Numbered from the stretch's first letter, positions 26,149 through 35,537 are shown. The stretch: DNA of 64,000 nt from an uncultured Bacteroidales bacterium (GCA_903830915.1 CAIKVR010000375.1:17212-81211), one strand, 5' to 3'. Numbers and translations are program-made. Notes: generated from the sequence alone by a model not told the origin.

Positions 26149-29100
26149 TCAATCAATAATTACTCTTTTTGTTGCAGTCTTACCGGCATTTACAACTGTT
26201 ACCAAATATACTCCGGGAACAAAGGTGTTGTCAAATTCAGTAATAGTACTTTTCAGTTGTTTTGTGGCTAGTTTTTGTCCTATGGCATTGTAAACTGAAA
26301 CCGTATTTTGAGAATTCAAATTTCCGTTGTAATTGACAATTATCTGATTGTTTCCATTTTGTGAAACCGATATTTTGTCAAAATTACTATCTGTTGAATT
26401 CATACTTGTAGTAATCGAAGGCGATTTAAACATAAGGGTAAACCGATTGGAAGTTGCCGCAACATCCGATGCAAATGTATAAGCACTCCCATCAGTTAAG
26501 TTCCATTCAACCAAATTAGCAGGATTCTGATAATCTTTCAGAATAATTTCAGTTTCCGGTTCAAAATTTTTGAATTCACTTGCTTTAATTGTAAATGAGT
26601 TTGACTGTCCGGTTGTAAATCCAATCGGTAATTCAGTATTGTAGCTTATACTGCTCATACCATTAACAACCATCTGTTCAGTTCCAAGCAATGTGTAAAT
26701 CTCGGGCATTGAAGCACTGCCATTGGTCATTTTAGGTGAATCAAAATCATCGTAACTGTTCGATGCACCCGAATTGAATAAAATGATTGTTTCGTCATTA
26801 TTCGTTCCGTTTGAAATCTGCAACCGTAAAACCTGTTGTGTGGCATTCTTTGCTGAAGGAGCTCTGAAATTATTTGTACTTACATCTTTGTGTGCACGCA
26901 TTAAATTACTAAATTTAAGTGTACCTGAAGTATTACTGCCTGTTGATTTTACTCTTACCCAAAATGATTGCATTGGTGGAATTAAGCCTGTAACTGCTCC
27001 TATTTGATTGTTATTTGTTCCAACGCCTCCTGTTTCGTTATATGTATCAAAAACATAACCGGGTGTTGATGCTGTATTTTGAGTACGATACCAAATCGAT
27101 GTCAACAAGTTTGTTGTTCCTGTGTTATTCACATCAATGGCCGACATCCAGTTTATATACGAAGGATATGGATTTCCAACCAGATTAAATCCTCGTTTTG
27201 CTTGTCCATTTTCGGTTCGATAAACTGTTATTGTTTTGTCGCCCGTATTCAATGCTCCTCCGTTAAATGTAACAGTAGCAGTACTTGTTGGTTTAAAAAT
27301 ATATCCGGTCATTACACCCATCGTTTCAGGTGTTGAAACATAATCCCAAATTGCACTTCCAGGATTTCCGGTTACACCCGTATTCGGTTCGTTATATTTC
27401 CAAAGTGTACCTGCAGGTAAAATGCTGCTCGATGCCGAAGCTACCGGACTTGAAATATACCAGTTTCTTCCTGCTGTCATGTATTGTTGAACGCTGGCAA
27501 TTCCGGTTATATTGGTAGTTCCGTTATCAACATAGGTACCTGTACCCGATGCATCGCTATTTATGCTAAAGTTTGTAGCAGTAAGCGTACTGCCCGAATT
27601 ATTTGTTACTTTTCCGCCACGGGCAATGCTAATACTGTAAACGGTTGCATCGCCATTAATTGTCAATACTCCTCCTGATGCCACGGTTACAACACTGGAT
27701 GCTGTCAAACTTAAATCACTCGAATTTTGAGCTGTCGAAACCGTTGTAAATAAACCTTTAACCACTTCAGCCCAAGTGTCGCTAAAACGAATTCCTCCAA
27801 TTTTGCCAGTTGGTGCCGTGCGAAAAACAAGTGATTGAATTTTTCCCAAAGCAAAGGGTGCTGTAAGTGTAGCTTCAACAGCTGTAGCTCCCTCTGTTCC
27901 ACCAATAACTGGGTTTACAAACATAGTAAGGGACTCGTTTCCAGAAGCTGCCGGTGTAATCTTCAAAACTACCAAATAAGTTTGATTTTTATTTAGTACT
28001 GTTGTTCCCATTGTGTTGGCTTCACTTGCTAGTTGCAATCCTAAATTATAACCAGTCCCATTGGCAACAGCCCAAAGTTTCCATCTACTAAAATTACCTG
28101 CATAATCTCTACTAAACTGAAAGAATGCGACAGACCCAAAGGCTGAGAAATTAATCAAAGCACTCAGATAATATGGCTTTCCGGTATATTCTGAACCTGA
28201 AGTCAAGCTATATGTACCGTATTTAGCGGCTCCAGCAGTTACAATTTGCTTTCCTAAGCCATTATCTATATAATTTGAGTAACTTAGTGTACTGTTTTCT
28301 ATAGTAGGAGATACTAATCCAGTGCCAAGATTTGTCCATTGATTTGCCTGGATTGGGTCTGAATATACAGCATAAGTAGTTCTTACCAAATCAGTACCAT
28401 TTGGATTAATTGCTCCTGCAGCAAAAAAAGAATTATAGTCAATTACCCCGGAAAATCCAGTTTTTGTAATCACCCCTCCCGGAGTTGTTACACTTACACT
28501 TCCTGAAGTTCCCGAAGCAACGACAGCTGTAATTGAAGTAGCACTGGCCACGCTATATGATGTGGCAGATATCCCGCCAAAGCTAACTGCCGTAGCACCA
28601 GTGAAATTTGTACCTGTGATGGTTACTGTTGTGCCAGAAACTGCGCTAGTTGGAGTAAATGACGTAATGGTTGGTGCAGGAACAGGTTTTACTGCGTCCG
28701 TCCAATTATCGCAGATGCGAAGACCGGCAATTTTTCCAAGTTGATAATGTTGTTTAATAGCTATTGCATGAATACTACCAAGATCTTTAAGCGCTGTAGC
28801 AATTGTAATCGTTGGACTAGGTTCTGTTTCGCCAATAGTCGGATTTACAAATAACGAAACAGTTTCTGTTCCTGTTGAAGTTGGATTAATTTTCAATACA
28901 AGCAAATAGGTCTGACCTAAAGTGAAGTGTGTAGGTGAATTAGTAGTAGTTTCACTATTATACTTAAGTCCTAAATAATATCCACCTGAACCGTCAGTAG
29001 TAACCATAATTTTACCTCGTTGGACATTACCTGTATGATCCTTAGAAAAACTTACAATGTAATCAGTAGCAGGGGAAGTGATATTCACTAATACACTAAC

Positions 29101-29460
29101 ATAAAAATTCGTCCCAGTGTATTCCGTGCCTGCTGTTAGACTGTAAACCGAGATACGATTTGTACAATTCCCGAGTATTATGGCTTTCCCTACATTGTTA
29201 TCAATGTAGTTTGAATAATTCAACGTATTAGCTTCAACAATAGGATTGCTACCTGTAGTATAACTAGTGCCCAAGTTCCATTGATTTGCCAAAATGGCAT
29301 CTCCAGTTGTTGCATAAACTCCTTTTTCCAAAGCAGGATTTGTTCCCAATGCACTGGCAGCAAAAAACTGACTGTAATCAATCGGCAATGTTTGCGGATA
29401 AATTGCTTTTGCCACTAACGCAAAAGCGAATAGTGCCAATAATAATGTAATTTTTTTCAT
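26149..29460 (-). CDS. Large T9SS surface protein with two lectin-like modules and an IPT/TIG domain
   Basis: This 1103-residue protein has, in order: signal peptide (1-19), YPQTLPIDY module copy 1 (about 20-262), an IPT/TIG domain (PTITSFTPTSAVSGTTVTITG..., about 268-340), module copy 2 (about 342-575), a Ser/Thr/Gly-rich repeat-like beta region (about 580-650), a ~300-residue region beginning GRNWYISSPV and common at the end of large Bacteroidota secreted proteins, and a T9SS tail ending KTATKRVIID. No catalytic motif is visible. Two modules on one chain would give bivalent glycan binding. It is preceded by a 409-bp gap, so it probably has its own promoter. An adhesin or glycan scaffold is the best guess. 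Confidence 0.75.
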   Translation of the reverse strand: MKKITLLLALFAFALVAKAIYPQTLPIDYSQFFAASALGTNPALEKGVYATTGDAILANQWNLGTSYTTGSNPIVEANTLNYSNYIDNNVGKAIILGNCTNRISVYSLTAGTEYTGTNFYVSVLVNITSPATDYIVSFSKDHTGNVQRGKIMVTTDGSGGYYLGLKYNSETTTNSPTHFTLGQTYLLVLKINPTSTGTETVSLFVNPTIGETEPSPTITIATALKDLGSIHAIAIKQHYQLGKIAGLRICDNWTDAVKPVPAPTITSFTPTSAVSGTTVTITGTNFTGATAVSFGGISATSYSVASATSITAVVASGTSGSVSVTTPGGVITKTGFSGVIDYNSFFAAGAINPNGTDLVRTTYAVYSDPIQANQWTNLGTGLVSPTIENSTLSYSNYIDNGLGKQIVTAGAAKYGTYSLTSGSEYTGKPYYLSALINFSAFGSVAFFQFSRDYAGNFSRWKLWAVANGTGYNLGLQLASEANTMGTTVLNKNQTYLVVLKITPAASGNESLTMFVNPVIGGTEGATAVEATLTAPFALGKIQSLVFRTAPTGKIGGIRFSDTWAEVVKGLFTTVSTAQNSSDLSLTASSVVTVASGGVLTINGDATVYSISIARGGKVTNNSGSTLTATNFSINSDASGTGTYVDNGTTNITGIASVQQYMTAGRNWYISSPVASASSSILPAGTLWKYNEPNTGVTGNPGSAIWDYVSTPETMGVMTGYIFKPTSTATVTFNGGALNTGDKTITVYRTENGQAKRGFNLVGNPYPSYINWMSAIDVNNTGTTNLLTSIWYRTQNTASTPGYVFDTYNETGGVGTNNNQIGAVTGLIPPMQSFWVRVKSTGSNTSGTLKFSNLMRAHKDVSTNNFRAPSAKNATQQVLRLQISNGTNNDETIILFNSGASNSYDDFDSPKMTNGSASMPEIYTLLGTEQMVVNGMSSISYNTELPIGFTTGQSNSFTIKASEFKNFEPETEIILKDYQNPANLVEWNLTDGSAYTFASDVAATSNRFTLMFKSPSITTSMNSTDSNFDKISVSQNGNNQIIVNYNGNLNSQNTVSVYNAIGQKLATKQLKSTITEFDNTFVPGVYLVTVVNAGKTATKRVIID

Positions 29461-29869
29461 AAGAGTAAAATTTTAAAAATGTTGATTTAAAATGAAATTT
29501 TAAGTTTATTATTCTATTTATAATGAAGATGAATCGATGAGTTATATTATTTTTTTTAACCTGTTGCAAATTTTCTTTCAGCTGCAAACAAAGCGAATGC
29601 TGCCGTTAATTTAAGTGATTTCTATTTCATTTTATTGAGTTTTTTTTTATGCAAAGTATTAGAGTGTAAAGTTTATTATTATACATACAAACAGTATTAC
29701 ATAATTTATAAAATAATTTACATAATTCACACTATTTGTAATCGTTATATAAGTTTCAAAAAAACGAAACATATCATTTCAGTTTTACTATTAAATTATA
29801 TAATAAACTGTTGAACTAATCTAAAATCAAATGAGATTCACAACTTATCTTTGTGAGAGGTGAATTGGT
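29461..29869. other. 409-bp non-coding gap, AT-rich
   Basis: No credible ORF was seen. Reading on the minus strand, AATACTTTGC near 29650-29660 resembles a -7 element with one base missing from the TAnnTTTG spacing, and may drive the gene at 29460. The 27-bp box of the other promoters is absent at the expected distance. A loose relative of its middle (CATTTCAGTTTTACTATT) is seen near 29776, too weak to call. Confidence 0.4.
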
Positions 29870-32734
29870 TTATTTTGTCAATACTTTGAACACTGCATCT
29901 TGCCTAGTACTCTTTACTTTTACAATATACAATCCATTTTGAGGGATATTAAAAGATTTATTTTGTGTACTAATTATCAACCTGCCCATACAATCAAATA
30001 CTTTTGTCTCTGTTTTTTCAGAAGTTTCAATATTTATGTTGTTACCGTTTATCTTAATTCCGGCATTAGTTCCTATCAATATTTCTTTTACATCGGTTGC
30101 ATTAGCAAGTGCTTCTTCAATAAAAGCATCGGTTTCGGTAGTAACTTGTGTCTCATAGGGTCCAAAACCATTATGTCCATAGCCAGGAATGGTGGTGAAT
30201 TTATATTTTGCTCCCGCAGTTTCCAAAGCTGCCGCAAGTGCCACCGACTGGCTGTAGTAAATGGATGCATCGGCATCTCCGTGTACAAGATAAGTAGCCG
30301 GTGAACTGGCTGTTACATACGTAATGGGTGATACCGTCCGAACAAAGTCCATATTGGTGGTATAAGTACCCAACCAATTCACCCAACCACCATAATACAT
30401 CAAATTAACCATGTCGCAGGGTGCAGAGCGGGCTGTAACAGCAAGCACTTTAATATCGCCGTTATAGGGCGGACAATCATTGTCGAACATTTTGTTGTTT
30501 TGCAAATAAGCAGCCATCAAAGCCAAATGTGCACCAGCCGACGTGCCTTGCAATATAATCTTGTTCTTATCAATATTCAAGGTTTGAGCATGATTCAGTA
30601 CATAAAGCAATGCTCCGCGCACATCTTCAACTGCTGCAGGGGCCAACGCCTCACCGGTCATTCGGTATTCGATGCGTGCAATGGCGTAACCTTTGGCAAA
30701 ATAGCTTCCGAAAGCACTTGCACCTTCTTTGAAACCACCAACCCATGCACCACCATGAATGCCCATTATGATAGGTGCCGGGGTCGTTGCATTGGTGGGA
30801 TAATAAATATCCATGCGGCAGTTGGTACTGTTCACGGTTTTGTAGTTCACATCCAACAAAGCACTGTAATTAGAAGGATAACCAACTATTTTCATGGTTT
30901 GAAAATTGAGCGTAATGGCTTTCGAGAGATTGGTGGCATTTCCAATTTCAGCAAATGCACCTGCAGAAACAGTCAGAGTTTGGGTTGCATTAATGGTATT
31001 GCTTGGAATCATCGCTACCGGAATGGTGACCACATTGGCCAAAATAGTGCAACTGCCCAGCTGAATAGAAACCGCATTGAGCAGAATGGTTCCCGTGGCG
31101 GTTTGTATGTTTCTATTGAAAGTAAGCGTTATTGTTTTCTGAATATTGGAATATGCAAGTTCGCCCTCTACCGGTGATGAACTTCTAAGAGTCACTTCTG
31201 ACGATTGTTGTAAGGTGCGTGTAAATATTTTGTAAATACTAAGGGAGCTCCCTGTATTATTGGCAATCCGAAGTTTTGTTGCCGAGCTGCGTAACAATGG
31301 AATGGTATAAACACTATCGGGTGTGTTTCGGGTAATATAGGTGCCAATGATTTGCCACACACTTCCTACTAGTTCTTCCAATCGGAATGAACTTCCGGTA
31401 GTGCCGGTTGCAGCATGAATTTCAATCTCACCTACAGTTTCCAGTAATGGAAACTCAACCAGGGCAGCTTCTGAACTTCCACCAATAATAAATCTGTTGG
31501 TATGTATTTCTCCTGTTGGACAGGTTGCTGTACTTTTATAAAGATAGCCCTTTATAATATTAAATCCATTGATGATAGCGGTAGGATAGGTACCGTAAGT
31601 CAGATATGAAGTGGCAGCTGTTCCCCAAGTGCCATCACCAAAATCAGTTTTGATGTAACTTACCGAAATTGGTGCTAAAGTTGTTATATTGGCAGAGGAA
31701 GCAGACAAATTAGAATCATCGTTGACAATTCCATCCCCTTTTGCCACTATCTTATACGTATAAATCATACTTCCGGTCAAACCGCTAATGACCAGACTAG
31801 AAGTGCTTTGCCCGGTTACAGTGGTAGAACTAACTAAGCTTGTTCCTTGATATAGTTTTACAATATAACCTATTGCATTGGCCACGGGTATCCAATTGGC
31901 GGTAAAACTTGTTTCGGTAATTAAGGTAGCTGAGCCAACAGTTGGTGTAGTGATTTTTGGAAGTCCTACTTTTACTGCATCTGCCCAATTGTCGCTAAAA
32001 CGAAGACCAGCAATTTTGCCTGTTGGTGTAGCACGCAATGTAATGGCTTGTATTTTTGATAACGCAAAAGCCAATGAAAGCGTAGCTTCTGGAGTTGTTG
32101 GTTCTGCGCCCCCAATTACAGGATTTATATACAGCGAAAAGGATTCAGTGCCAGAAAGTGCTGGTGTAACTTTCAATACAATTAAATACGTCTCACCAAA
32201 TTTCAATAAAGTTGGTGTCACATTAGTTACAGCAGTTTCAGTATTTTGTTGCACACCTAAATTAAAACCCGTTGTGCCATTAGTTAATGTGGTCACTCTC
32301 CAACGAAGGTAGTTGCCATACACATCTCTGCTAAAAAATAGAAAGGCATCATTATTCCTGATGGCCGAGAAATTAATCAATGCGCTGAGATAAAACGGTT
32401 TTCCAGTATATTCCGAACCGTTAGTGAGACTATAGCTTCCGTAACGTCTGTTTCCACTCACCACCACTGATTTTCCAAAATTATTGTCGCAATAAGTGGA
32501 ATAACTCAGTGCGCTATTTTCAACAAGTGAAGTTCCCAATACAAGATTATTCCATTGATTTGCCAAAATTGCGGCACTTGTATTTGTATATGTGGCTTTT
32601 ACTAACGAATCGGCACCCATTGCAGTTGCATTAAAAAACTGGCTGTAATCAATGGGTAAAGTTTGTGGATAGCTTGCTTTTACAATAAAAGTAAATGCAC
32701 AAAAAGAGAATAATATGATTGTAATCCTTTTCAT
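29870..32734 (-). CDS. Modular alpha/beta-hydrolase carbohydrate esterase with T9SS tail
   Basis: This 954-residue secreted esterase has five kinds of parts: signal peptide, YPQTLPIDY module (about 20-258), Fn3-like domain (about 262-350), GDGTWG-type domain (about 355-510), an Ig-like domain of the Big_5 type (about 512-610), an alpha/beta-hydrolase of the BD-FAE/carboxylesterase group (about 620-880) and a T9SS tail ending VFKVLTK. The hydrolase has HGGAW (oxyanion), GTSAGAH (Ser nucleophile), HGDAD (Asp) and GYGHNGFG (His). It probably removes acyl groups from the locus polysaccharide. It follows the GH88 gene by 32 bp and is in the box-C unit. The ester type is unknown. Confidence 0.85.
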   Translation of the reverse strand: MKRITIILFSFCAFTFIVKASYPQTLPIDYSQFFNATAMGADSLVKATYTNTSAAILANQWNNLVLGTSLVENSALSYSTYCDNNFGKSVVVSGNRRYGSYSLTNGSEYTGKPFYLSALINFSAIRNNDAFLFFSRDVYGNYLRWRVTTLTNGTTGFNLGVQQNTETAVTNVTPTLLKFGETYLIVLKVTPALSGTESFSLYINPVIGGAEPTTPEATLSLAFALSKIQAITLRATPTGKIAGLRFSDNWADAVKVGLPKITTPTVGSATLITETSFTANWIPVANAIGYIVKLYQGTSLVSSTTVTGQSTSSLVISGLTGSMIYTYKIVAKGDGIVNDDSNLSASSANITTLAPISVSYIKTDFGDGTWGTAATSYLTYGTYPTAIINGFNIIKGYLYKSTATCPTGEIHTNRFIIGGSSEAALVEFPLLETVGEIEIHAATGTTGSSFRLEELVGSVWQIIGTYITRNTPDSVYTIPLLRSSATKLRIANNTGSSLSIYKIFTRTLQQSSEVTLRSSSPVEGELAYSNIQKTITLTFNRNIQTATGTILLNAVSIQLGSCTILANVVTIPVAMIPSNTINATQTLTVSAGAFAEIGNATNLSKAITLNFQTMKIVGYPSNYSALLDVNYKTVNSTNCRMDIYYPTNATTPAPIIMGIHGGAWVGGFKEGASAFGSYFAKGYAIARIEYRMTGEALAPAAVEDVRGALLYVLNHAQTLNIDKNKIILQGTSAGAHLALMAAYLQNNKMFDNDCPPYNGDIKVLAVTARSAPCDMVNLMYYGGWVNWLGTYTTNMDFVRTVSPITYVTASSPATYLVHGDADASIYYSQSVALAAALETAGAKYKFTTIPGYGHNGFGPYETQVTTETDAFIEEALANATDVKEILIGTNAGIKINGNNINIETSEKTETKVFDCMGRLIISTQNKSFNIPQNGLYIVKVKSTRQDAVFKVLTK

Positions 32735-32766
32735 TTTTAGTATTATATCCTTTAATGACTTTGTGA

Positions 32767-33975
32767 TTATTTCTTTGTATTGTTTTTCTGTCTTGTTAAC
32801 GCCTCCATAAAATAATAGTCGGCATAATTAAGCGGCACATTAATCTCAGCACCCCAAGGCAAAAAACCGGTACTTTGTTTTAATAAAAAACCCCTGTTTT
32901 CACCTAATTTCGACTTGTAATCCTTTTCTAAACTTAGAAGAATTTTATTTGCCAACAGATTATACTTTAATGTATTACTCTGATCTAAAGTTGCTAATTC
33001 TAAAAGTGCCGATGCCATTACCGATGCTGCCGAAGCATCTTTGGGAACATTAGGTATTTTAGGTGCGTCAAAGTCCCAAAACGGAACGAGATCTGTGGGC
33101 ATATTTTTATTATTGAAAATAAAATTGGCAATCTTCTCCGTCTGATCCAAATATTTTTTATCCCCTGTTTCTCTATACATAAAGGTGAACCCATATAATG
33201 CCCATGCTTGTCCCCTCGCCCACGAAGATTCATCACTGTAACCCTGATAGGTCATTTTCAGTCTGGCATTTCCGGTAATGCTATCATAATCAATCACATG
33301 ATAACAACTTCCATTATCTCTGAAATGGTTCCGTAATGTTTTATCGGCGTGACTGACTGCTATTTTGTAAAATGAAGAATCCTTTGTTTCATGAAACGCC
33401 CAAAAAAGCAATTCTAGATTCATCATATTGTCTATTATTACCGGATATTGCCACTTTTCTTTATTAAAATCCCATGAACGGATACAACCCACCTTAGGAT
33501 TAAATCGTTTACACAAGGACGTTGCCGATTGAATTAATACTTCTTTGTAATGAGCTGATTTAGTAAGTCGGTAACCATTGCCATAACTACAATACATCAT
33601 AAATCCAACATCATGATTTCCTGTGTTGAATTGCTGGCTTTCGAGGATTTCGGTATATTTAATTGCTTGTCGTTTCCAAAAAAGGTCATTCGTGTTTTCG
33701 TACAAATACCACAACGAACCTGGGAAAAACCCGCTTGTCCAGTCCTCGGGAGCAACTAACATCAATTCTCCGTTAGGCATTAATGATCGTGGAAAGATTT
33801 TATTTGTCAGACATTTATGTTCTGTTTGTTTTTTTTCAATTTCCTTTAATGCAAACCGATATTGTTTGTCAACAAAACTCAAAATACCCGAATTGGTTAA
33901 TGGTTTCGAAAAACAAGATATTATTATCAAGTAAAATAAAAAAGTGAGTGCGGCAATTTTTCTAAATCGATTCAT
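32767..33975 (-). CDS. GH88 unsaturated glucuronyl hydrolase
   Basis: This 402-residue enzyme should hydrolyse the unsaturated uronic acid from the non-reducing end of oligosaccharides made by the PL8 lyases. The two family Asp residues are visible: HDVGFMMYCSYGNGYRL (Asp ~121) and IIDNMMNLELLFWAFHE (Asp ~181). SSWARGQAWALYGFTFMYRET is the usual central block. The N-terminus MNRFRKIAALTFLFYLIIISC is a signal sequence, possibly a lipobox at Cys ~21, so it is periplasmic or membrane-anchored. Length is normal. It is the first gene after the box-C promoter. Its presence is the main support for a glycosaminoglycan-type substrate. Confidence 0.93.
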   Translation of the reverse strand: MNRFRKIAALTFLFYLIIISCFSKPLTNSGILSFVDKQYRFALKEIEKKQTEHKCLTNKIFPRSLMPNGELMLVAPEDWTSGFFPGSLWYLYENTNDLFWKRQAIKYTEILESQQFNTGNHDVGFMMYCSYGNGYRLTKSAHYKEVLIQSATSLCKRFNPKVGCIRSWDFNKEKWQYPVIIDNMMNLELLFWAFHETKDSSFYKIAVSHADKTLRNHFRDNGSCYHVIDYDSITGNARLKMTYQGYSDESSWARGQAWALYGFTFMYRETGDKKYLDQTEKIANFIFNNKNMPTDLVPFWDFDAPKIPNVPKDASAASVMASALLELATLDQSNTLKYNLLANKILLSLEKDYKSKLGENRGFLLKQSTGFLPWGAEINVPLNYADYYFMEALTRQKNNTKK

Positions 33976-34031
33976 AGTTTGGCTTTGTATGATATTATTT
34001 TATATCTGAAAATCAGTTGGTTTTATCGATA

Positions 34032-34098
34032 CAAAGATATAGTAGTGTAGTTTGGCTAGACTGACAAGAACGTTCGTTTCATTTGATACTATTGTTCA
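34032..34098 (-). promoter_or_regulatory. Promoter with shared 27-bp box, copy C (upstream of GH88)
   Basis: The box at 34072-34098 reads GTTCGTTTC, ATTTGATA, CT, ATTGTTCA on the plus strand. The minus-strand -7 element TATCTTTG is at 34032-34039, with a 32-nt gap. On the minus strand the box has GAAC at both ends, 22 nt apart, which would place two direct half-sites on one DNA face. It should drive the GH88 and esterase genes. Confidence 0.7.
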
Positions 34099-34258
34099 GT
34101 AAATACAATTTTCTATGGATTTAATTCTATAGCAATTGGAATCAAATTGAATTAAATTTGATCAAAACCTGGCGTGAACTTGGTGTAAATGAAAAACACC
34201 AACCCAATGAACGGATAAGTGTTTTTATTTCCATTGTAACCCAATTGTTTTGAACTAG

Positions 34259-34653
34259 TTACTGGGTTTTTATAATGAAAATACTGTTCTTATTAATGAC
34301 TGTTCTAAAACAAGACAAAGTGCAATTTGGCAATCAGCTTTCAAATGAGCATTTAAGAATCACAATTTGAATACCATTGAAATTCCTTATTATTTGAAAA
34401 TTGAAAAGAAAAATAGCTAAGGTTTTCCTCCTGCAATCGGTTGCAATATGAATTTTCTGCAAATTGGTGATAATATTTTTGTTCCTACGTTAATATCCCT
34501 GATGATGAAAAAGCTGTTAAACAATACGAAAATGATTTATTTAAAGGAAAGAATGTTCTATCAATTAATTCTGAGAAAATTGCTGAAAGAGGTGGTGTCC
34601 TTAACTGTATATCTTGGAATATACTAAGAACTAAACAAAAGGAAAGCGGTTAG
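34259..34653 (+). pseudogene. Decayed agmatine/peptidylarginine deiminase-family gene, C-terminal part
   Basis: Joined reading frames give FYNENTVLINDCSKTRQSAIWQSAFK, a stop, then AFKNHNLNTIEIPYYLKIEKKNS, a stop, then GFPPAIGCNMNFLQIGDNIFVPT. A frameshift near 34490 leads to YVNIPDDEKAVKQYENDLFKGKNV and finally ERGGVLNCISWNI, with a stop at 34651-34653. The order and the closing GG..(N)C motif resemble the C-terminal half of agmatine deiminase/PAD_porph proteins, where the Cys is the nucleophile. At least two in-frame stops and one frameshift make it non-functional. The N-terminal part is not found. Confidence 0.55.
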
Positions 34654-35045
34654 GCTTCGCATGTAAGATAATTACAGGCAGCTCCACAAATACCGAGCAA
34701 GTGAGTACAGAGCCAAACTTGTTTGAGCTATGCTGAGTGCAGTTGGTATTCTTGAAAAAAAATCACCAGCCGCACAAAATCAACGCTTTTGCCCTGCTTC
34801 ACTGCCCGAAAGACCAATAATATTCCCCACCTCCTTTTCAATTGTTGCAGTAAAAAATTAATTCGAGTTTTATTTCCATGTGCTTGCGGTCTGTTCATTC
34901 CACAATTCACGCATTCATTCCATTTCACTTATAGGCTGTAATCCTCCCACAAATAAATCAACACACAAACAGCCAGTTATACCGAAGGAATGCTTCAAAT
35001 TATTCAAAAGTAAAAGTACTTTAATTATTCATCTGATAATAAGTA
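34654..35045. other. 392-bp stretch without a supportable gene
   Basis: The only open frame, 66 codons on the minus strand at 34728-34928, shows no signal peptide, domain or plausible start context. The stretch lies between two gene remnants and is probably residual island DNA. No repeats or att-like duplication were identified by eye. Confidence 0.4.
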
Positions 35046-35537
35046 CTATGCTACCAACACAGTAGCTTTCGAATTTTTAAAAACAAAGTCAATTACTTTG
35101 ACATTGAGTTTATCAATTGGCGAAAAATCCTTGTTGATATAACCTTCAGTAACACGATGAGCAGATGCATGGTTTAGTGCAAAGCCAACCAATTCTGTCG
35201 AAGCACCACAATCGTTTTGTGCTATTGTTGCCCATGAATGACGAAAAGTATATGTAGTGATATTTTCTTTTACCTTAGCAATTGTTGCAACTTCTTTCAA
35301 TCCCATATCTATTGATTTCAAAAAACCATTTTCAGAACAAATTTTATCTGAAAATGAAAAGAGCTTATTTGCACCCTTATATTTATCAAATAACGGCATT
35401 ATACATTCTGGAATAGTTATTTCCATTTTGGCATTGTTACCACGTTTAGCTTTGACCTTATGCCTTATATAGTGGAGTTTATTTCCTTCCCTGTCTGTTT
35501 TATACTTATAATAAAAATCAACAACATTTATCCCTGA
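35046..35537 (-). pseudogene. Tyrosine recombinase (integrase) remnant, C-terminal half only
   Basis: The open frame after a stop at 35538-35540 reads INVVDFYYKYKTDREGNKLHY and continues without an obvious start codon. An internal ATG at 35426 begins MEITIPECIMP. The C-terminal part has TYTFRHSWATIA (second catalytic Arg region), a SxELVGFALNHAS block with the conserved His region, and VTEGYINKDF with the nucleophilic Tyr. The N-terminal core-binding domain and the first Arg are absent. It lies 162 bp from the 3' end of tRNA-Asn, a usual target for integrases of this family, and marks an old, degraded integration. Confidence 0.72.

Noticed and set aside
29771..29800. Fourth copy of the 27-bp box
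   Set aside because: Only the middle part is loosely similar, GTTC ends are missing, and no -7 element is found 32 nt away.
34728..34928. 66-codon minus-strand ORF in the decayed island
   Set aside because: No recognisable domain, start context or membrane segment; composition looks non-coding.
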